Source of the DNA: Candidatus Methanosphaera massiliense
GTDB lineage: Archaea > Methanobacteriota > Methanobacteria > Methanobacteriales > Methanobacteriaceae
NCBI RefSeq assembly: GCF_028890305.1
Contig: NZ_JARBXM010000001.1
Coordinates: 972,501 to 1,036,500 of the forward strand
DNA: 64,000 bases
Direction of reading: 5' to 3'
The notes under the pieces are model-generated. The model saw nothing but the letters and a program-made list of their open reading frames with translations, did no database searches and had not been told where the DNA came from. Positions 49,897 through 58,564 of the stretch are shown here, one piece after another (position 1 is the stretch's first letter; each line of letters opens with the position of its first letter). The position numbers and the translations under genes were made by a program.

Positions 49897-50496
49897 ATGT
49901 TATTTGATGTAATTTGTTTTGCTTTATCAGGATTTTTCATGAAAATATCTGATGAGGCAATGGATGAAAAAAATAATATAATTCTAGCAATAATAACTGG
50001 AATATTATGTGTAGCATTCACAGTAGCAATATCAATAACAAATGGTGATGCTGCATGTATTTTCATAGCTATACTTATAGGTAATATCTTAGCAAAAAAA
50101 GTAGATTCAATAAATCATATAATTTCAGCCATATTATTAATAGCACTATTAATTTATGTGGGAGTTCCACATTTCAGCTGGTTTTGTCTAATTGTATGCA
50201 TAATTGCAGCATATATTGATGAATGGGGTAATGATAAATCAGATGAAAGAGAAGAAAATGAAATGATTCACGAAGAGGATTATGGATTATTAGATAAATT
50301 CTTCAAGTATCGTTATGCACTTAAAGTAGCAGTATTGATATTATCCATGTTAGGTTTAATTAATATGATGATACCTAATTCCCCATTAATAGAAGGATAC
50401 TTCTTTGAACCATTAACATTCATATATTTCTACTTATTTGATTTAAGTTATGAATTTGCAGGTTTATACTTTGATAGAATATATAACCTCTTCTAA
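49897..50496 (+). CDS. Polytopic membrane protein, function unknown
   Basis: A protein of 199 aa with about six hydrophobic segments (about 1-14, 28-46, 50-65, 72-105, 146-162 and 170-190) and an acidic loop (EWGNDKSDEREENEMIHEEDYG). No recognised motif. ATGAGGTATT precedes the ATG. It is probably co-transcribed with dys, and its 3' end overlaps the convergent pyrF by 33 bp. Confidence 0.75.
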   Translation: MLFDVICFALSGFFMKISDEAMDEKNNIILAIITGILCVAFTVAISITNGDAACIFIAILIGNILAKKVDSINHIISAILLIALLIYVGVPHFSWFCLIVCIIAAYIDEWGNDKSDEREENEMIHEEDYGLLDKFFKYRYALKVAVLILSMLGLINMMIPNSPLIEGYFFEPLTFIYFYLFDLSYEFAGLYFDRIYNLF

Positions 50497-51114
50497 TACT
50501 TCTTTAGGAGATTCGGAGTTATATATACTTCTTCCTATAATAGCAGCATCTGCAAATTCTAACGTGTCTTTAGCTTTACCGCCCTGAACACCTACGCCTG
50601 GTGAGATGATAAATGCATCTTTACCTACTATATTTCTAATTTTTTCAAGTCTATCTAACTTTGTAGCAGGAGCAACATAATTATTTATTCCAAGCTCAAC
50701 ACCCATCTGTGCAATATCAAGAGATACTGGTTTTAAAAACCTGTCTGCTCCAGGATTAGACATTTCTGTTAATAAAAATATTTCCTTATCTAACTCTTCT
50801 GCAGCATGTTTACATGCTAATACACTATCTTCACCAGGGAATCCATGAACTATAATTGCATCAGCACCCCAATTTAAGGTAGTTTTTACTATTTTTTCGT
50901 TTGTAGCATCAATATCTGCAACTTTAAAGTCAGCTATGATCTGTACATCATAATCTTCTTTGATAGATTTTATGATTTGTGGTCCTTCGGCTAATGTGAG
51001 TGGGTAACCTATTTTTATTGTATCTAAGTAATCTGTTACTTGATCTAATATTTTATAAGCTTTATTTTTTTCTTCAACATCTAATGCTAAAATAATCTGG
51101 TTTTTTACTTTCAT
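50464..51114 (-). CDS. pyrF: Orotidine 5'-phosphate decarboxylase
   Basis: Last step of UMP synthesis. It has 216 aa, the archaeal length. Catalytic D-K-x-x-D is in IIADFKVADIDATNEK near 58-73, and the phosphate loop near the C-terminus is GAAIIGRSIYNS-like (AAIIGRSIYN). The initial strand IILALDVEEKNKA carries the conserved Asp. It overlaps the convergent membrane protein gene, so transcripts from both run into each other. Confidence 0.95.
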   Translation of the reverse strand: MKVKNQIILALDVEEKNKAYKILDQVTDYLDTIKIGYPLTLAEGPQIIKSIKEDYDVQIIADFKVADIDATNEKIVKTTLNWGADAIIVHGFPGEDSVLACKHAAEELDKEIFLLTEMSNPGADRFLKPVSLDIAQMGVELGINNYVAPATKLDRLEKIRNIVGKDAFIISPGVGVQGGKAKDTLEFADAAIIGRSIYNSESPKEVLEEVIYSIKV

Positions 51115-51534
51115 ATTTATTAATTTATTTCATGTGTAAAAAATAAGTTTTTATCATAATATTTTTTGGTTTATTTTTTTTTGGTAATTATTATAGTATT
51201 CAGGCTGTATTTAAATGGTATTTGCTGTATGTCTTTTTGGAATATTGTTATTTTATGTATTATTTTTATTTTAGTTCTAATTAATGAATTTTTATCTAAA
51301 TATGAATAATTATATTTATATTTATGGTAATCTATTTATATTACCAATGCTCTTTTTTTATTTGTAAATACTGGTTTTATACTAAAATTAAATTAATTTT
51401 TAATTTTTTATCAATACATTTAAATAATATATTCTATAGAATAATAATCATTATTTTATTATGGGGATTAGAATTACTTGATAATAAAATAAGTAGATTA
51501 TTATTTATATTTTATAAAATGGAGGAATTAAAAA
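51115..51534. other. Divergent intergenic region upstream of cbiM
   Basis: A 420-bp AT-rich region between pyrF and cbiM. It contains the inverted repeat TGGTAAT-N8-ATTACCA at 51325-51346 and a second TGGTAAT at 51182-51188. A hydrophobic open frame at 51324-51566 runs into cbiM out of frame and has no ribosome-binding site. TTTATAAAATGGAGG immediately precedes cbiM. Confidence 0.5.
51325..51346. promoter_or_regulatory. Inverted repeat, candidate metal-responsive operator
   Basis: Perfect 7-bp arms TGGTAAT and ATTACCA with an 8-nt spacer, 190 nt upstream of cbiM. The half-site recurs at 51182. The arrangement suits a dimeric repressor, possibly metal-sensing, but no regulator is identified. 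Confidence 0.35.
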
Positions 51535-52209
51535 ATGCACATTATGGAAGGTTACTTGCCTCCTGAATGGTGCGCCGTATGGTTTATCATATGTATTCCT
51601 ATAGTAATCTATGGTATAATGCAAATAAGAAAAGCAACTGAAAACAATGATCAAGCTATGCCTTTATTAGCTTTATCTGGTGCTTTCATGTTTATCTTAT
51701 CTTCATTAAAAATGCCATCAGTTACTGGAAGTTGTTCACACCCATGTGGTAACGGTTTAGGTGCAGTATTCTTTGGACCAGCAGCAACCTCAGTATTAGC
51801 AGTAATAGTTCTTTTATTCCAAGCTATCCTCCTAGCACACGGTGGATTAACAACACTCGGAGCAAATTGTTTCTCTATGGGTATTGTAGGTCCATTCTGC
51901 GGATGGTTAGTATGGAAAGGACTAAGAAAAGTAAATGTATCTGCTCCAATTTCAATGTTCTTCACAGCATTTGTAGCAGATTTAATGACATACGTAACAA
52001 CATCAATAGAATTAGCACTTGCTTTCCCAACACCAAGTTTCGGACAAGCATTTACAACATTCTTTGTAATATTTGCTGTAACTCAGATACCATTAGCTAT
52101 AGCTGAAGGTATTTTAACAACAGTTATATATAATTACATACACAACGCAAGACCAGATCTTCTTGTTAAATTAAATGTAATTAGTGAAAACGAAGCAGGA
52201 GCAAACTAA
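51535..52209 (+). CDS. cbiM: Cobalt ECF transporter S component CbiM
   Basis: Membrane substrate-binding subunit of the Cbi cobalt transporter, 224 aa with about seven membrane segments. It begins MHIMEGYLP: His2 of the free N-terminus is a known metal ligand in CbiM/NikM, so this start is firm; GGAGG precedes it. Further metal-site residues lie in SCSHPCGNGLG and LLAHGGLTTLGAN. It supplies cobalt for the corrinoid cofactor used by methanol and CoM methyltransferases. cbiN follows 1 bp later. Confidence 0.95.
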   Translation: MHIMEGYLPPEWCAVWFIICIPIVIYGIMQIRKATENNDQAMPLLALSGAFMFILSSLKMPSVTGSCSHPCGNGLGAVFFGPAATSVLAVIVLLFQAILLAHGGLTTLGANCFSMGIVGPFCGWLVWKGLRKVNVSAPISMFFTAFVADLMTYVTTSIELALAFPTPSFGQAFTTFFVIFAVTQIPLAIAEGILTTVIYNYIHNARPDLLVKLNVISENEAGAN

Positions 52210-52210
52210 A

Positions 52211-52519
52211 ATGGTTGATTATAAAAACTTAGGCTTACTAGTCATAGTAGCTATATTAATTATAGCTCCTCTTGTAATGTTCAGTGGTCACGGTGAAGAT
52301 GACGGTTACTTCGGTGGATCAGATGACGCTGGAGGAGAAGCTATAGAACAAAATAACCCAGGCTATCAAGTATGGGCACAACCTCTTTGGGAGCCACCTA
52401 GTGGGGAAATTGAAAGTTTAATCTTCTGTCTCCAAACCGCTATCGGTGCAATAATCGTTGGATATATCTTCGGTTACTGGCATGGTGGAAACAGAGCTAA
52501 ACAAGGTAAATACGAATAA
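52211..52519 (+). CDS. cbiN: Cobalt transporter accessory subunit CbiN
   Basis: A protein of 102 aa with two membrane helices (about 8-24 and 72-90) and an acidic external loop (GHGEDDGYFGGSDDAGGEA). CbiN is specific to the CbiMNQO type and supports loading of CbiM. An upstream in-frame ATG lies within cbiM; I choose ATG 52211 because GGAG of the cbiM end is 9 nt before it. Translationally coupled with cbiM. Confidence 0.92.
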   Translation: MVDYKNLGLLVIVAILIIAPLVMFSGHGEDDGYFGGSDDAGGEAIEQNNPGYQVWAQPLWEPPSGEIESLIFCLQTAIGAIIVGYIFGYWHGGNRAKQGKYE

Positions 52520-52529
52520 GTAAAATACT

Positions 52530-52568
52530 AAGTGGAAACAATTATCTTTGTTTTCACTTTTTTTTATA
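52530..52568 (+). terminator. Terminator-like hairpin between cbiN and cbiQ
   Basis: AAGTGGAAACA (52530-52540) pairs with TGTTTTCACTT (52549-52559) over 11 bp including one G-U, with an 8-nt loop and a following T-run. This is the strongest intrinsic-terminator-like hairpin in the window, and it sits inside the cbi cluster. Confidence 0.6.
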
Positions 52569-52606
52569 AAAAAATTTTTTATTTTTTATGAAGTGGTGGA
52601 TTTATA

Positions 52607-53419
52607 ATGTCAATATTTGAAGATACATTAGATCACTATGCATCAAATAACCATTTAACAGAAAACAACATATATTATAAAATATTATTTTCTGTAATTA
52701 CATTAGTTATAACTTTGTTTGCTAATTCACCAATAATGCCATTCGTCATATTTTTAATATGTACTGTATTAATAATATGGAAGGCAGGAATACCAGCTAA
52801 TTTTTATGTCACATTTATGTCTGTTCCAGCAGGTTTTGCATTTATAACAGTTATATTCATGGCATTTTTCTTCGGAATTGGCCCTCATATCTGGGATTTA
52901 GGGATCTTTGGATGGGGTATAACTGCCGATGGATTAAATAGAGGTATACTGATATTCTTCAAAGTAATGGGTGGTGTATCAGCATTAGCATTTTTAATAC
53001 TTACAACACCTATGAATAGGGTATTTACAGTTTTCCAAGATATGAAATTACCACCTGAATTAACTGATTTAGCAATATTAATGTATAGATACATATTTTT
53101 ATTCTTAGATGTAACTGCTACAATGTACAATTCACAGAAAACAAGATTAGGATATCATAGTTATACAAGTTGGATGCATTGTTTATCACAATTAGCAGGT
53201 ATGGTATTTATAAGAACATGGGAACAAGGTGAAATAGCTTATAATGCTTTAGCTTCTAGAGGATATTCTGGACGTTTAAACATGCTTGGTAGTGAAGAGT
53301 CAATTCATGATATTACAGTTAAAGACTGGGCTGTATTAATAATATTTGAAGTAGCACTTGCTTACCTTATTTATATAACAGGTTCAATTAATGTAATACC
53401 ATATTTAATACCAGTATAG
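52607..53419 (+). CDS. cbiQ: Cobalt ECF transporter T component CbiQ
   Basis: The EcfT transmembrane coupling subunit, 270 aa with about five to six membrane segments. The cytoplasmic motif RGYSGRLN near 220 and the earlier AQTRLG-like segment (NSQKTRLGYHS) are the EcfT arginine signatures that contact CbiO. A separate ribosome-binding site (AAGTGGTGG) allows independent translation from cbiMN. Confidence 0.93.
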   Translation: MSIFEDTLDHYASNNHLTENNIYYKILFSVITLVITLFANSPIMPFVIFLICTVLIIWKAGIPANFYVTFMSVPAGFAFITVIFMAFFFGIGPHIWDLGIFGWGITADGLNRGILIFFKVMGGVSALAFLILTTPMNRVFTVFQDMKLPPELTDLAILMYRYIFLFLDVTATMYNSQKTRLGYHSYTSWMHCLSQLAGMVFIRTWEQGEIAYNALASRGYSGRLNMLGSEESIHDITVKDWAVLIIFEVALAYLIYITGSINVIPYLIPV

Positions 53420-53452
53420 ATAAAATTAATATAGGATAAGTGGGATGAATTT

Positions 53453-54295
53453 ATGACAATAATTTTAGAAACAAAAGATTTAACATTTAAATATCCGGAT
53501 GGAACAGAAGCTCTTAAAGGAATTAATTTTAAGTTAGAAGAAGGAACAATGGTAGCTTTATTAGGTCATAATGGAGCTGGAAAAAGTACTTTTTTCTTAC
53601 ATTTTAATGGTATTAATGAAGCAACTAGTGGTTCTGTTGAAATTGAAGGAAAACCTTTAAAATACGATAAAAAAAGTTTATTAGAAGCTAGACAAAAAAT
53701 TGGAATTGTATTCCAGAATCCTGATGACCAACTATTTGCTCCAACGGTACTCGAGGATGTAGCATTTGGTCCTATGAATATGGGATTACCTGAGGATGAA
53801 GTAAGACAAAGAGCATTAGATGCTCTTGAAAAAGTAGGAATGAGTCATGTAGCAAATAAAGCACCTCACCATCTTAGTGGAGGTCAGAAAAAACGTGTAG
53901 CAATTGCAGGTATTTTAGCAATGAAGCCTAAAGTAATGGTTCTTGATGAACCTACCAGCGGATTGGATCCAAATGGTGCTTCCAGTATCATGCAATTATT
54001 ATATGATTTAAATGCTGAGGGAATGACTATAATGATTTCAACTCACGATGTAGATTTAGTACCTCTCTACTCTGATAATCTTCACGTAATTGTTGGTGGA
54101 CAAATTATTAAATCTGGAACATGTAAGGATATCTTCGGTGACCCTGAAGTAATGGAAGAAGCAGATTTAAGATTACCATGGATTGGCCAATTATTTGAAA
54201 AATTTGATAAAGAAGATGGCATAGTTTTCGAAGAAGGTTATCCATTAACAGTAGGTGATGCACATGATGCATTACTTAAAAGAATTACGAAATAA
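53453..54295 (+). CDS. cbiO: Cobalt ECF transporter ATPase CbiO
   Basis: ATP-binding subunit, 280 aa. Walker A is GHNGAGKST near 38-46, the Q-loop GIVFQNPDDQLF is near 80, the signature LSGGQKKR near 139 and Walker B VMVLDEPTSGLD near 160. Cytoplasmic; it works as a dimer with CbiQ. A GTGGGAT site precedes the ATG. Single copy, so the complex is likely homodimeric. Confidence 0.95.
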   Translation: MTIILETKDLTFKYPDGTEALKGINFKLEEGTMVALLGHNGAGKSTFFLHFNGINEATSGSVEIEGKPLKYDKKSLLEARQKIGIVFQNPDDQLFAPTVLEDVAFGPMNMGLPEDEVRQRALDALEKVGMSHVANKAPHHLSGGQKKRVAIAGILAMKPKVMVLDEPTSGLDPNGASSIMQLLYDLNAEGMTIMISTHDVDLVPLYSDNLHVIVGGQIIKSGTCKDIFGDPEVMEEADLRLPWIGQLFEKFDKEDGIVFEEGYPLTVGDAHDALLKRITK

Positions 54296-54612
54296 TATTT
54301 AGATTATTTTGTAATTTCACTATTTTTTTTTAATTAAGTAAAATATTATTAATTAATATTTTATGATTTCACCATCACTTCTTTTAATACTATATAAAAT
54401 AAAAGTATTACAAATATGCTGTTTTTAGATTAAAAAGTAATACAATTAAAATAAGTAAAAATCTTATTAATCACATAAAACATAAATAAACTTAATGAAT
54501 AAAGACCAAAAATATTAATGAATAATAATAAACTATTTTTTATTTAAAAAAAGAATAAAATCATACTAACCAATTTAACAAAACACTAAAATAACAAAAT
54601 AGGAGGATAAAC
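54296..54612. other. Intergenic region between cbiO and tldD
   Basis: A 317-bp AT-rich region. It begins with T-rich sequence that could end the cbi transcript and ends with the tldD ribosome-binding site AGGAGG. No supported gene or strong repeat. Confidence 0.5.
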
Positions 54613-55989
54613 ATGGCTAATGAAATAGATGTAGATTATTTCCAAAAGATTATCAATAAATTAGACTCAAAGGTAGACTATGCAGATATAAGAGTAGGCG
54701 ATTCAACAAGTAACACTATTACAATGAAAGATAGTAAAATAGACAATGTTGATACAGGAATACGATTCGCTGTTGGTATAAGAGTACTTAAAAATGGAGC
54801 ATGGGGCTCAGCATACACTACAGATATAAAAAAAGTAGAAGAAGTAGCTGAAAAAGCAACTACACTAGCAGGAAGATTAAACAGTGATGTAGAACTAACC
54901 GAAGCAAATCCTCATGAAGACGTAGTAGAATCAAAGGCAAAGCTAAAAATCAATGATATACCATTTGAAGAAAAAATAGAAGCAATGAAAGAAGCAGACA
55001 GTGCAGCACAACTAGAAAATATTCAAAGTGTAAATGTAACATACTCCGAAGCAGAATCAAAACAATTATTATTAAGTACAGAGGGCACTAACATACTTTC
55101 AAATAATAACAGAACAATTTTTGCAATGAATTCAGTAGCATCAAATGGAGAAGTAATGCAAATAGGACATAAAAGTCTAGGTGGAGTACAGGGCTTTGAA
55201 TTAGTAAAAAATGCTGATTTAGAATCATTTGCAAGAGGAATTTCTGAAAAAGCAATCAGTCTATTAGATGCAAAAACACCACCATCTGGTGATTTCCCAG
55301 TAATTCTTGATCCAGAGTTAGCAGGAGTATTTATACATGAAGCATTAGGTCATGCATCTGAAGCAGACATCATACTTCAAAATGATTCAATACTAAAAGG
55401 AAAAATGGGTGAGAAAATTGGTTCTGATTTAATCACAGTAGTTGATGATGCAAGTATGGAGTCAGGCTTTGGTTATTATCCATATGATGTAGAAGGAACT
55501 AAAACAGCTAAAAATGTACTGGTAGAGAATGGAGTATTAAAATCCATTTTAAGTTCACGTGAAACAGCTAAAAAATTAGGACGAGAATCAAGTGGTAATG
55601 CTAGGTCAATCATTAAGGACCAACCGATTGTACGTATGAGTAACACATACATCCAACCAGGAGACTCATCATTTGATGAATTAATAGGTGATATGTCCAC
55701 AGGAATATATCTTAAAGGATCACGTGGAGGACAAGTAGACACTGGTAGAGGAGTATTCCAATTTAATGCTGTAGAAGCATACACTATAGAACATGGTGGA
55801 ATAGGTGACCACTTACGTGACGTATCACTATCCGGAAGTACATTAGATATCCTAAACAATGTAACAGGAGTAGGCTCTGATCTTAGCTTTGGAGTAGGAT
55901 TCTGTGGTAAAGACGGACAAACAGCACCAGTAGGTGATGGTGGACCACACATACGTGTAAGTAAAGCAACAGTAGGTGGAGTACAATAA
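54613..55989 (+). CDS. tldD: TldD-type metalloprotease subunit
   Basis: A peptidase of the TldD/PmbA family, 458 aa. The zinc-binding HExxxH motif is HEALGH at 242-247, the TldD hallmark; PmbA lacks it. The C-terminal part contains GRGVFQFNAVEAYTIEHGGIG, which closes the cleft. The TldD/PmbA complex processes unfolded peptides, including peptide antibiotics. PmbA is not in this window. The next gene begins at the base after the stop codon. Confidence 0.9.
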   Translation: MANEIDVDYFQKIINKLDSKVDYADIRVGDSTSNTITMKDSKIDNVDTGIRFAVGIRVLKNGAWGSAYTTDIKKVEEVAEKATTLAGRLNSDVELTEANPHEDVVESKAKLKINDIPFEEKIEAMKEADSAAQLENIQSVNVTYSEAESKQLLLSTEGTNILSNNNRTIFAMNSVASNGEVMQIGHKSLGGVQGFELVKNADLESFARGISEKAISLLDAKTPPSGDFPVILDPELAGVFIHEALGHASEADIILQNDSILKGKMGEKIGSDLITVVDDASMESGFGYYPYDVEGTKTAKNVLVENGVLKSILSSRETAKKLGRESSGNARSIIKDQPIVRMSNTYIQPGDSSFDELIGDMSTGIYLKGSRGGQVDTGRGVFQFNAVEAYTIEHGGIGDHLRDVSLSGSTLDILNNVTGVGSDLSFGVGFCGKDGQTAPVGDGGPHIRVSKATVGGVQ

Positions 55990-56556
55990 ATGAATAGTAA
56001 ATTATCAGATGAGGAAGGACAATTACTCATAAAAATAGCAAGAGATAACATCGAAAGCCATTTAAAAAACGAGGAATATATTCCACCATCTGACTTACCT
56101 GATATATTTTATGAAAAATTAGGCGTATTTGTTACACTAAATCTACATCAGAATCTAAGAGGATGCATAGGATACCCTGAACCATACAAACCACTAATTG
56201 ATGCAGTGCTAGATGTATCACTGTCAGCAGCATTTGAAGACCCACGATTTTATCCATTAACACTACAGGAATTTAATGATATTGAAATAGAAGTAAGTGT
56301 ACTAACAAAGCCTAAAGAAGTAAAAGTAGTTAACTACAAGGACTACCTAGTAAAATTAGAAGTAGGAGTGGATGGACTAATTATAGAAAACAACTATAAT
56401 AGAGGACTACTACTTCCACAAGTACCAGTAGAACAAAACTGGAATATAAGAGAATTTCTTGAAAACTTATGTTATAAAGCAGGTTTACCTAGCAATGCAT
56501 GGAAGAATGAAAAAACAAAAATATATAATTTCCAAGCACAAATCTTTCAAGAATAA
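55990..56556 (+). CDS. AMMECR1-domain protein
   Basis: A protein of 188 aa. The invariant LRGCIGYP is near 55-62 and there is a conserved FEDPRFYPLTLQEFNDIEIEV segment. The family is universal in archaea and eukaryotes with no firm function; in archaea it is often beside TldD or radical SAM genes. TAA and ATG are directly adjacent at the tldD junction, so it is strictly coupled to tldD. Confidence 0.9.
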   Translation: MNSKLSDEEGQLLIKIARDNIESHLKNEEYIPPSDLPDIFYEKLGVFVTLNLHQNLRGCIGYPEPYKPLIDAVLDVSLSAAFEDPRFYPLTLQEFNDIEIEVSVLTKPKEVKVVNYKDYLVKLEVGVDGLIIENNYNRGLLLPQVPVEQNWNIREFLENLCYKAGLPSNAWKNEKTKIYNFQAQIFQE

Positions 56557-56580
56557 TGTTGAATAAAGGAGACAATTAAT

Positions 56581-57621
56581 ATGAAATTGCCACAAGCACC
56601 AACACCTGATGAAATTATTGATAAAGCATTTAACCGTGCAAGTAAAGCAGCTTCAAAAGTAAGAAGTTCAAAGTTACACCCACGTGTTAAAGGAAGAAGA
56701 ATAGAAGAAGTAAGAGTACAGACAGCCTGTGAAACAATAAACAGCACATTCAATGGAATTATCACAGGAACACCAATAATAGAAGAATTACCAGAATTCT
56801 ATCAAGATTATATAGATATAGTAGTAGGTGTTGACCCATACAAACATGCACTAGGAGCAGTATTCTGGGCATTAGGTGTAATAAAACAAATAGAAGCACA
56901 ATACACTTCCAGAATCAGAAAAACAGATTCATTAAGTGCAATACCAATACGTAAAGAGGCATATGGTAGAATAGTATCCGTTGTAAAAAGAATAGGTGAT
57001 GAACTAGACTTCCTAGACTTTGCAAAACGTGAATTAAAAAACATGCCAAACATAAACTTCAACGCAGTAAGAGTTGTAATAGCAGGTTTTCCAAATGTAG
57101 GAAAATCAACACTATTAAACAATATAACAGATGCAAGCCCAAAAGTTGCAAATTATCCATTTACAACTCAGGGATTACAGATTGGAAATTATGAATTAAA
57201 TTACACTAAATATCAAATAATTGATACACCAGGATTACTAGACCGATCAATTAATGATATGAATGAAATTGAATTAAATGCTATAGCAGCATTAGAACAT
57301 TTGGGAAATATTATCATATACATATTTGATCCATCTGAAACATCAGGATTTATAATGGAAAACCAATATTTATTATATGATGAGATTAAAAAAGTATTTG
57401 AAACACCAATGATAGTATTATTCAATAAAACTGATTTATTAGAGGATAGAAAAGTTATTGAAGAATATTCTGAAAAAATAGATGACCCAATATTTGAAAC
57501 AAGTATCAATGATTTAACTAAAATTAATGATATAAAGAAACTGATAGCAGATATGGGTGGTAGTAAGAGTTTAGATGATGAATACAATCAAAAATATGCT
57601 CTTAGACATCCTAGAAAATAA
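56581..57621 (+). CDS. NOG1-family GTPase
   Basis: Ribosome-assembly GTPase of the OBG/HflX superfamily, 346 aa. The N-terminal helical domain (about 1-160) is followed by G1 GFPNVGKST near 169, G3 IIDTPGLLDRS near 218 and G4 NKTD near 282. The eukaryotic protein acts in 60S maturation; the archaeal one is shorter. AAGGAGAC lies upstream of the ATG. It is third gene of the tldD-AMMECR1-nog1 string. Confidence 0.93.
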   Translation: MKLPQAPTPDEIIDKAFNRASKAASKVRSSKLHPRVKGRRIEEVRVQTACETINSTFNGIITGTPIIEELPEFYQDYIDIVVGVDPYKHALGAVFWALGVIKQIEAQYTSRIRKTDSLSAIPIRKEAYGRIVSVVKRIGDELDFLDFAKRELKNMPNINFNAVRVVIAGFPNVGKSTLLNNITDASPKVANYPFTTQGLQIGNYELNYTKYQIIDTPGLLDRSINDMNEIELNAIAALEHLGNIIIYIFDPSETSGFIMENQYLLYDEIKKVFETPMIVLFNKTDLLEDRKVIEEYSEKIDDPIFETSINDLTKINDIKKLIADMGGSKSLDDEYNQKYALRHPRK

Positions 57622-57774
57622 CCTCACTCTACTTCACCATAATCTTCTTTTTTATATTTTATATATTAAATATAAAATAATTTTTTTTTAGAAATATTTA
57701 AATAACTTTAGGTTAAAGATTTAAATAGATAATTAGTATAATTAATTATTGAAAACTCTCGAGGATTGATATTA

Positions 57775-58365
57775 ATGGATACTATAAATATAGATTCAAA
57801 AGATGAAGAAGAAAAAAAAGTAGATGAAGAAGAAACAACAGAAGCAACCGAAGAAACAACAACTGAAACAGAAGAAGAAACTACTACCGAATCTGAAGAA
57901 GAAGAAAAAAGAAATTACAAAGTATACGGAAAAGAAACAGCAGAAGAAGCAAGAAACATGGCAGAAAAAATGTTCAATGACGTATACTCTACATTAAAAT
58001 CTAAACAAGAGGATTGGAATAAAACTATTGATGATTACAGAGCAAACAAACCTCCTGTTGACTTATTTGAATATGATGATACATTAGTAATTAAAGCAGA
58101 TTTACCAAGAGTTACTAAAGATGACATATCAGTAAAAATATCTGTAGAATCAGTGGAAATAGAAGTTGAATTCCCTGATGATATAGAAGATGAAGAAAAT
58201 GTAAAGATTCTTAGAAAAGAAAGATGCATTGGTAAAACTAAAAACATTATACCTCTCCCAGTTGAAGTTAATATTGACGAAACTAAAGCAAGTTTCATTG
58301 ATAACGAGTTAACAATTACACTTCCTAAAGTAAGAGGAAGAAAAGTAGACGTAGAAATAGTATAA
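57775..58365 (+). CDS. Hsp20/alpha-crystallin-family chaperone with acidic N-terminus
   Basis: Small heat-shock protein, 196 aa. Residues about 10-50 are almost only Glu, Thr and Lys (repeated EE-TT units). The alpha-crystallin domain begins near 95 (PPVDLFEYDDTLVIKADLP) and ends with the strand GRKVDVEIV; the C-terminal I-x-I/V tail motif is lacking, so oligomers may be small. A TTG 9 bp upstream is in frame but too close to the GAGG at 57761-57764. Confidence 0.85.
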   Translation: MDTINIDSKDEEEKKVDEEETTEATEETTTETEEETTTESEEEEKRNYKVYGKETAEEARNMAEKMFNDVYSTLKSKQEDWNKTIDDYRANKPPVDLFEYDDTLVIKADLPRVTKDDISVKISVESVEIEVEFPDDIEDEENVKILRKERCIGKTKNIIPLPVEVNIDETKASFIDNELTITLPKVRGRKVDVEIV

Positions 58366-58564
58366 TTCTATTTTCTACAACATTTATTTTTTTTTTATTA
58401 TTATTCTAATTCTTGTTTTATGATTATTTTTTTATAAAATTCATGTTATCTGCTTTGATAAATACACATCTTAGGCTATTTAAATCTCATTTTCACAATA
58501 AACTTTATACTAATAACATTCAGACTATTATATATTAATAAGAAAAGATTTATTGGTGAAGATT

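Noticed and set aside
51324-51566. 80-codon frame before cbiM
   Set aside because: Overlaps cbiM out of frame, no ribosome-binding site, low-complexity composition.
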